Under the pieces are notes generated by a model. It was not told where the DNA came from. It did no database searches and saw nothing but the letters and a program-made list of their open reading frames with translations. Position numbers and translations under genes: made by a program. Of a DNA stretch of 64,000 nucleotides, positions 63,164 to 64,000 are shown piece after piece; the first letter of the stretch is position 1, and the number at the start of each line of letters is the position of its first letter. The DNA comes from Bifidobacterium callitrichos DSM 23973 (lineage in GTDB: Bacteria > Actinomycetota > Actinomycetes > Actinomycetales > Bifidobacteriaceae). The stretch covers positions 20,070 through 84,069 of the forward strand of contig NZ_JGYS01000028.1 in assembly GCF_000741175.1 (NCBI RefSeq). The letters run 5' to 3'.

Positions 63164-63826
63164 ATGACGAACATCGACATGAACAGCGATATGGGCGAGA
63201 GTTTCGGCCGCTGGAGGCTGGGCGACGACGAGGCGCTGCTGACGGTGGTGTCGAGCGCGAACATCGCGTGCGGATTCCATGCGGGGGACCCGAGCGTGAT
63301 GCGTCGCACGCTCGCGAACGCGGCTGCGAACGGCGTCGCGGTGGGCGCGCACGTCGCCTACCGCGATCTGGCCGGATTCGGTCGGCGTTATGTCGACGAG
63401 ACGCCGGACGAGCTGACGGCCGACGTGATGTACCAGCTGGCGGCGTTGGAGGGCATGGCCCGCGCGGCGGGCACGCACGTGTCGTACGTCAAGCCGCACG
63501 GCGCGCTGTACAACCGCATCGTGGCCGACGAGGCGCAGGCCGGTGCCGTGGTGGAGGCGATTCGTGGGATCGATCCCGAACTGGGCATCCTGACGCTTCC
63601 CGGTTCGGCGGTCGGGCGTATCGCCGAAACCGCGGGATTGCGCGTGTTTCACGAGGCGTTCGCCGATCGCGCATACACGCCGGAGGGCACGCTGGTCTCG
63701 CGTCGGCTGCCTGGCGCGGTGATCAGCGATCCCGCGGTCGTGGCGGAACGCGTCTCGCGCATGGTGCTGGAGGCCTTTCGCTGTTTGTGGTGGGTGATGG
63801 TGTGCGGTGTGGTGTCTGTCGGGTAG
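63164..63826 (+). pseudogene. pxpA: 5-oxoprolinase subunit A, 3' end lost to an IS element
   Basis: The LamB/YcsF family start is intact from ATG 63164 (GAAAGG ten bases before): '[15 protein letters not shown]', '[18 protein letters not shown]', '[20 protein letters not shown]', '[12 protein letters not shown]' and '[20 protein letters not shown]'. The normal protein has about 250 residues. After residue 202 (VSRMVLE) the reading enters an ISL3-like end and stops at 63824-63826 with a foreign tail ([12 protein letters not shown]). The last 45-50 residues, including the conserved 'CVHGD' region, are missing, so the protein is probably inactive. Confidence 0.85.
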
Positions 63827-64000
63827 GTTGGAGGCATGGATACCTCGCGTTTGTTCACGGCCGCGCTTCAGTTGCGGGAGCCGTTGGAGGGTCGAGTCGG
63901 TGGATTTCCGGGACGGCGACGACGGCAGGCAGGAGTTGCATATCGGGATCGGTTTCGAGGCGGCTCGCGGTTCCGGTTGCCCGAGCGGGGTGCCGGCGGG
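63772..64000 (+). mobile_element. ISL3-like insertion element, left end, decayed
   Basis: From GGCCTTTCGCTGTTTGTGG the sequence leaves pxpA; the start resembles ISL3-family terminal repeats (GGCTCTTCG type). Sixty-four bases later a transposase-like start codon appears. The element runs past the window edge. Confidence 0.75.
63836..64000 (+). pseudogene. ISL3-family transposase fragment with frameshifts
   Basis: ATG 63836 follows TTGGAGG and encodes MDTSRLFTAALQLREPLE, the usual ISL3 transposase start in bifidobacteria. After that the expected 'VESVDFRDGDDGRQELHIGI' continues in another frame, so an indel occurs near 63890. A second shift near 63960 returns to 'GSRFRLPERGAG', where the normal zinc-knuckle CPECG has become LPERG. 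The gene is therefore broken within its first 55 codons. The rest is outside the window. Confidence 0.7.

Overview
The window looks like high-GC actinobacterial DNA, and the gene content points to Bifidobacterium. It has the F1Fo ATPase order BEFHAGDC with a fused-length delta subunit, the actinobacterial mismatch endonuclease NucS, an atypical GlnR regulator, GlgE, an acetyl-type MetA, an LAXTG-anchored surface protein and abundant intergenic palindromes. The species cannot be settled from the sequence alone.

Region 1 (1 to about 24.3 kb) is a siphovirus-type prophage whose left end lies outside the window. Late genes run leftward on the minus strand: HNH nuclease, small and large terminase, portal, MuF protein, scaffold, capsid, head fibre, head-tail connectors, major tail protein, tail chaperones made by a -1 frameshift, and a truncated tape measure. 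An integrase, an ImmA-like protease and a repressor follow on the minus strand. Early and replication genes then run rightward to a tRNA-Arg(CCG) gene: HTH proteins, two PD-(D/E)XK nucleases, a helicase-primase of unusual domain order, and a cluster of small Cys/His proteins. The most interesting cargo is the MuF protein. Its C-terminal half carries a papain-like (Tox-PL/glutamine-deamidase type) catalytic set. Next to it sit a translationally coupled small gene and a small gene on the opposite strand, both immunity candidates, with a terminator insulating the capsid genes.

Region 2 (24.3 to 34.3 kb) holds the functional tRNA-Arg, the 5' half of a second tRNA-Arg(CCG), large palindromic elements, a CYTH protein, a thioredoxin-fold/TPR protein without CxxC, two envelope proteins, an FKBP lipoprotein with an apparent frameshift in its signal peptide, two zinc-ribbon membrane proteins and nucS.

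Region 3 (34.3 to 50.7 kb) holds the complete atp operon, metA, initiator tRNA-Met, an LAKTG surface protein, glgE, ppa (with a duplicated 3' end), mntP, a membrane protein and glnR.

Region 4 (50.7 to 64 kb) holds nth, an anchored solute-binding protein, valS, a repeat-rich intergenic stretch, an MFS sugar porter, a large exported protein, chorismate mutase, a class IV aminotransferase/lyase, a DUF1445 protein and pxpA. The 3' end of pxpA is cut off by a decayed ISL3-like element at the right edge.
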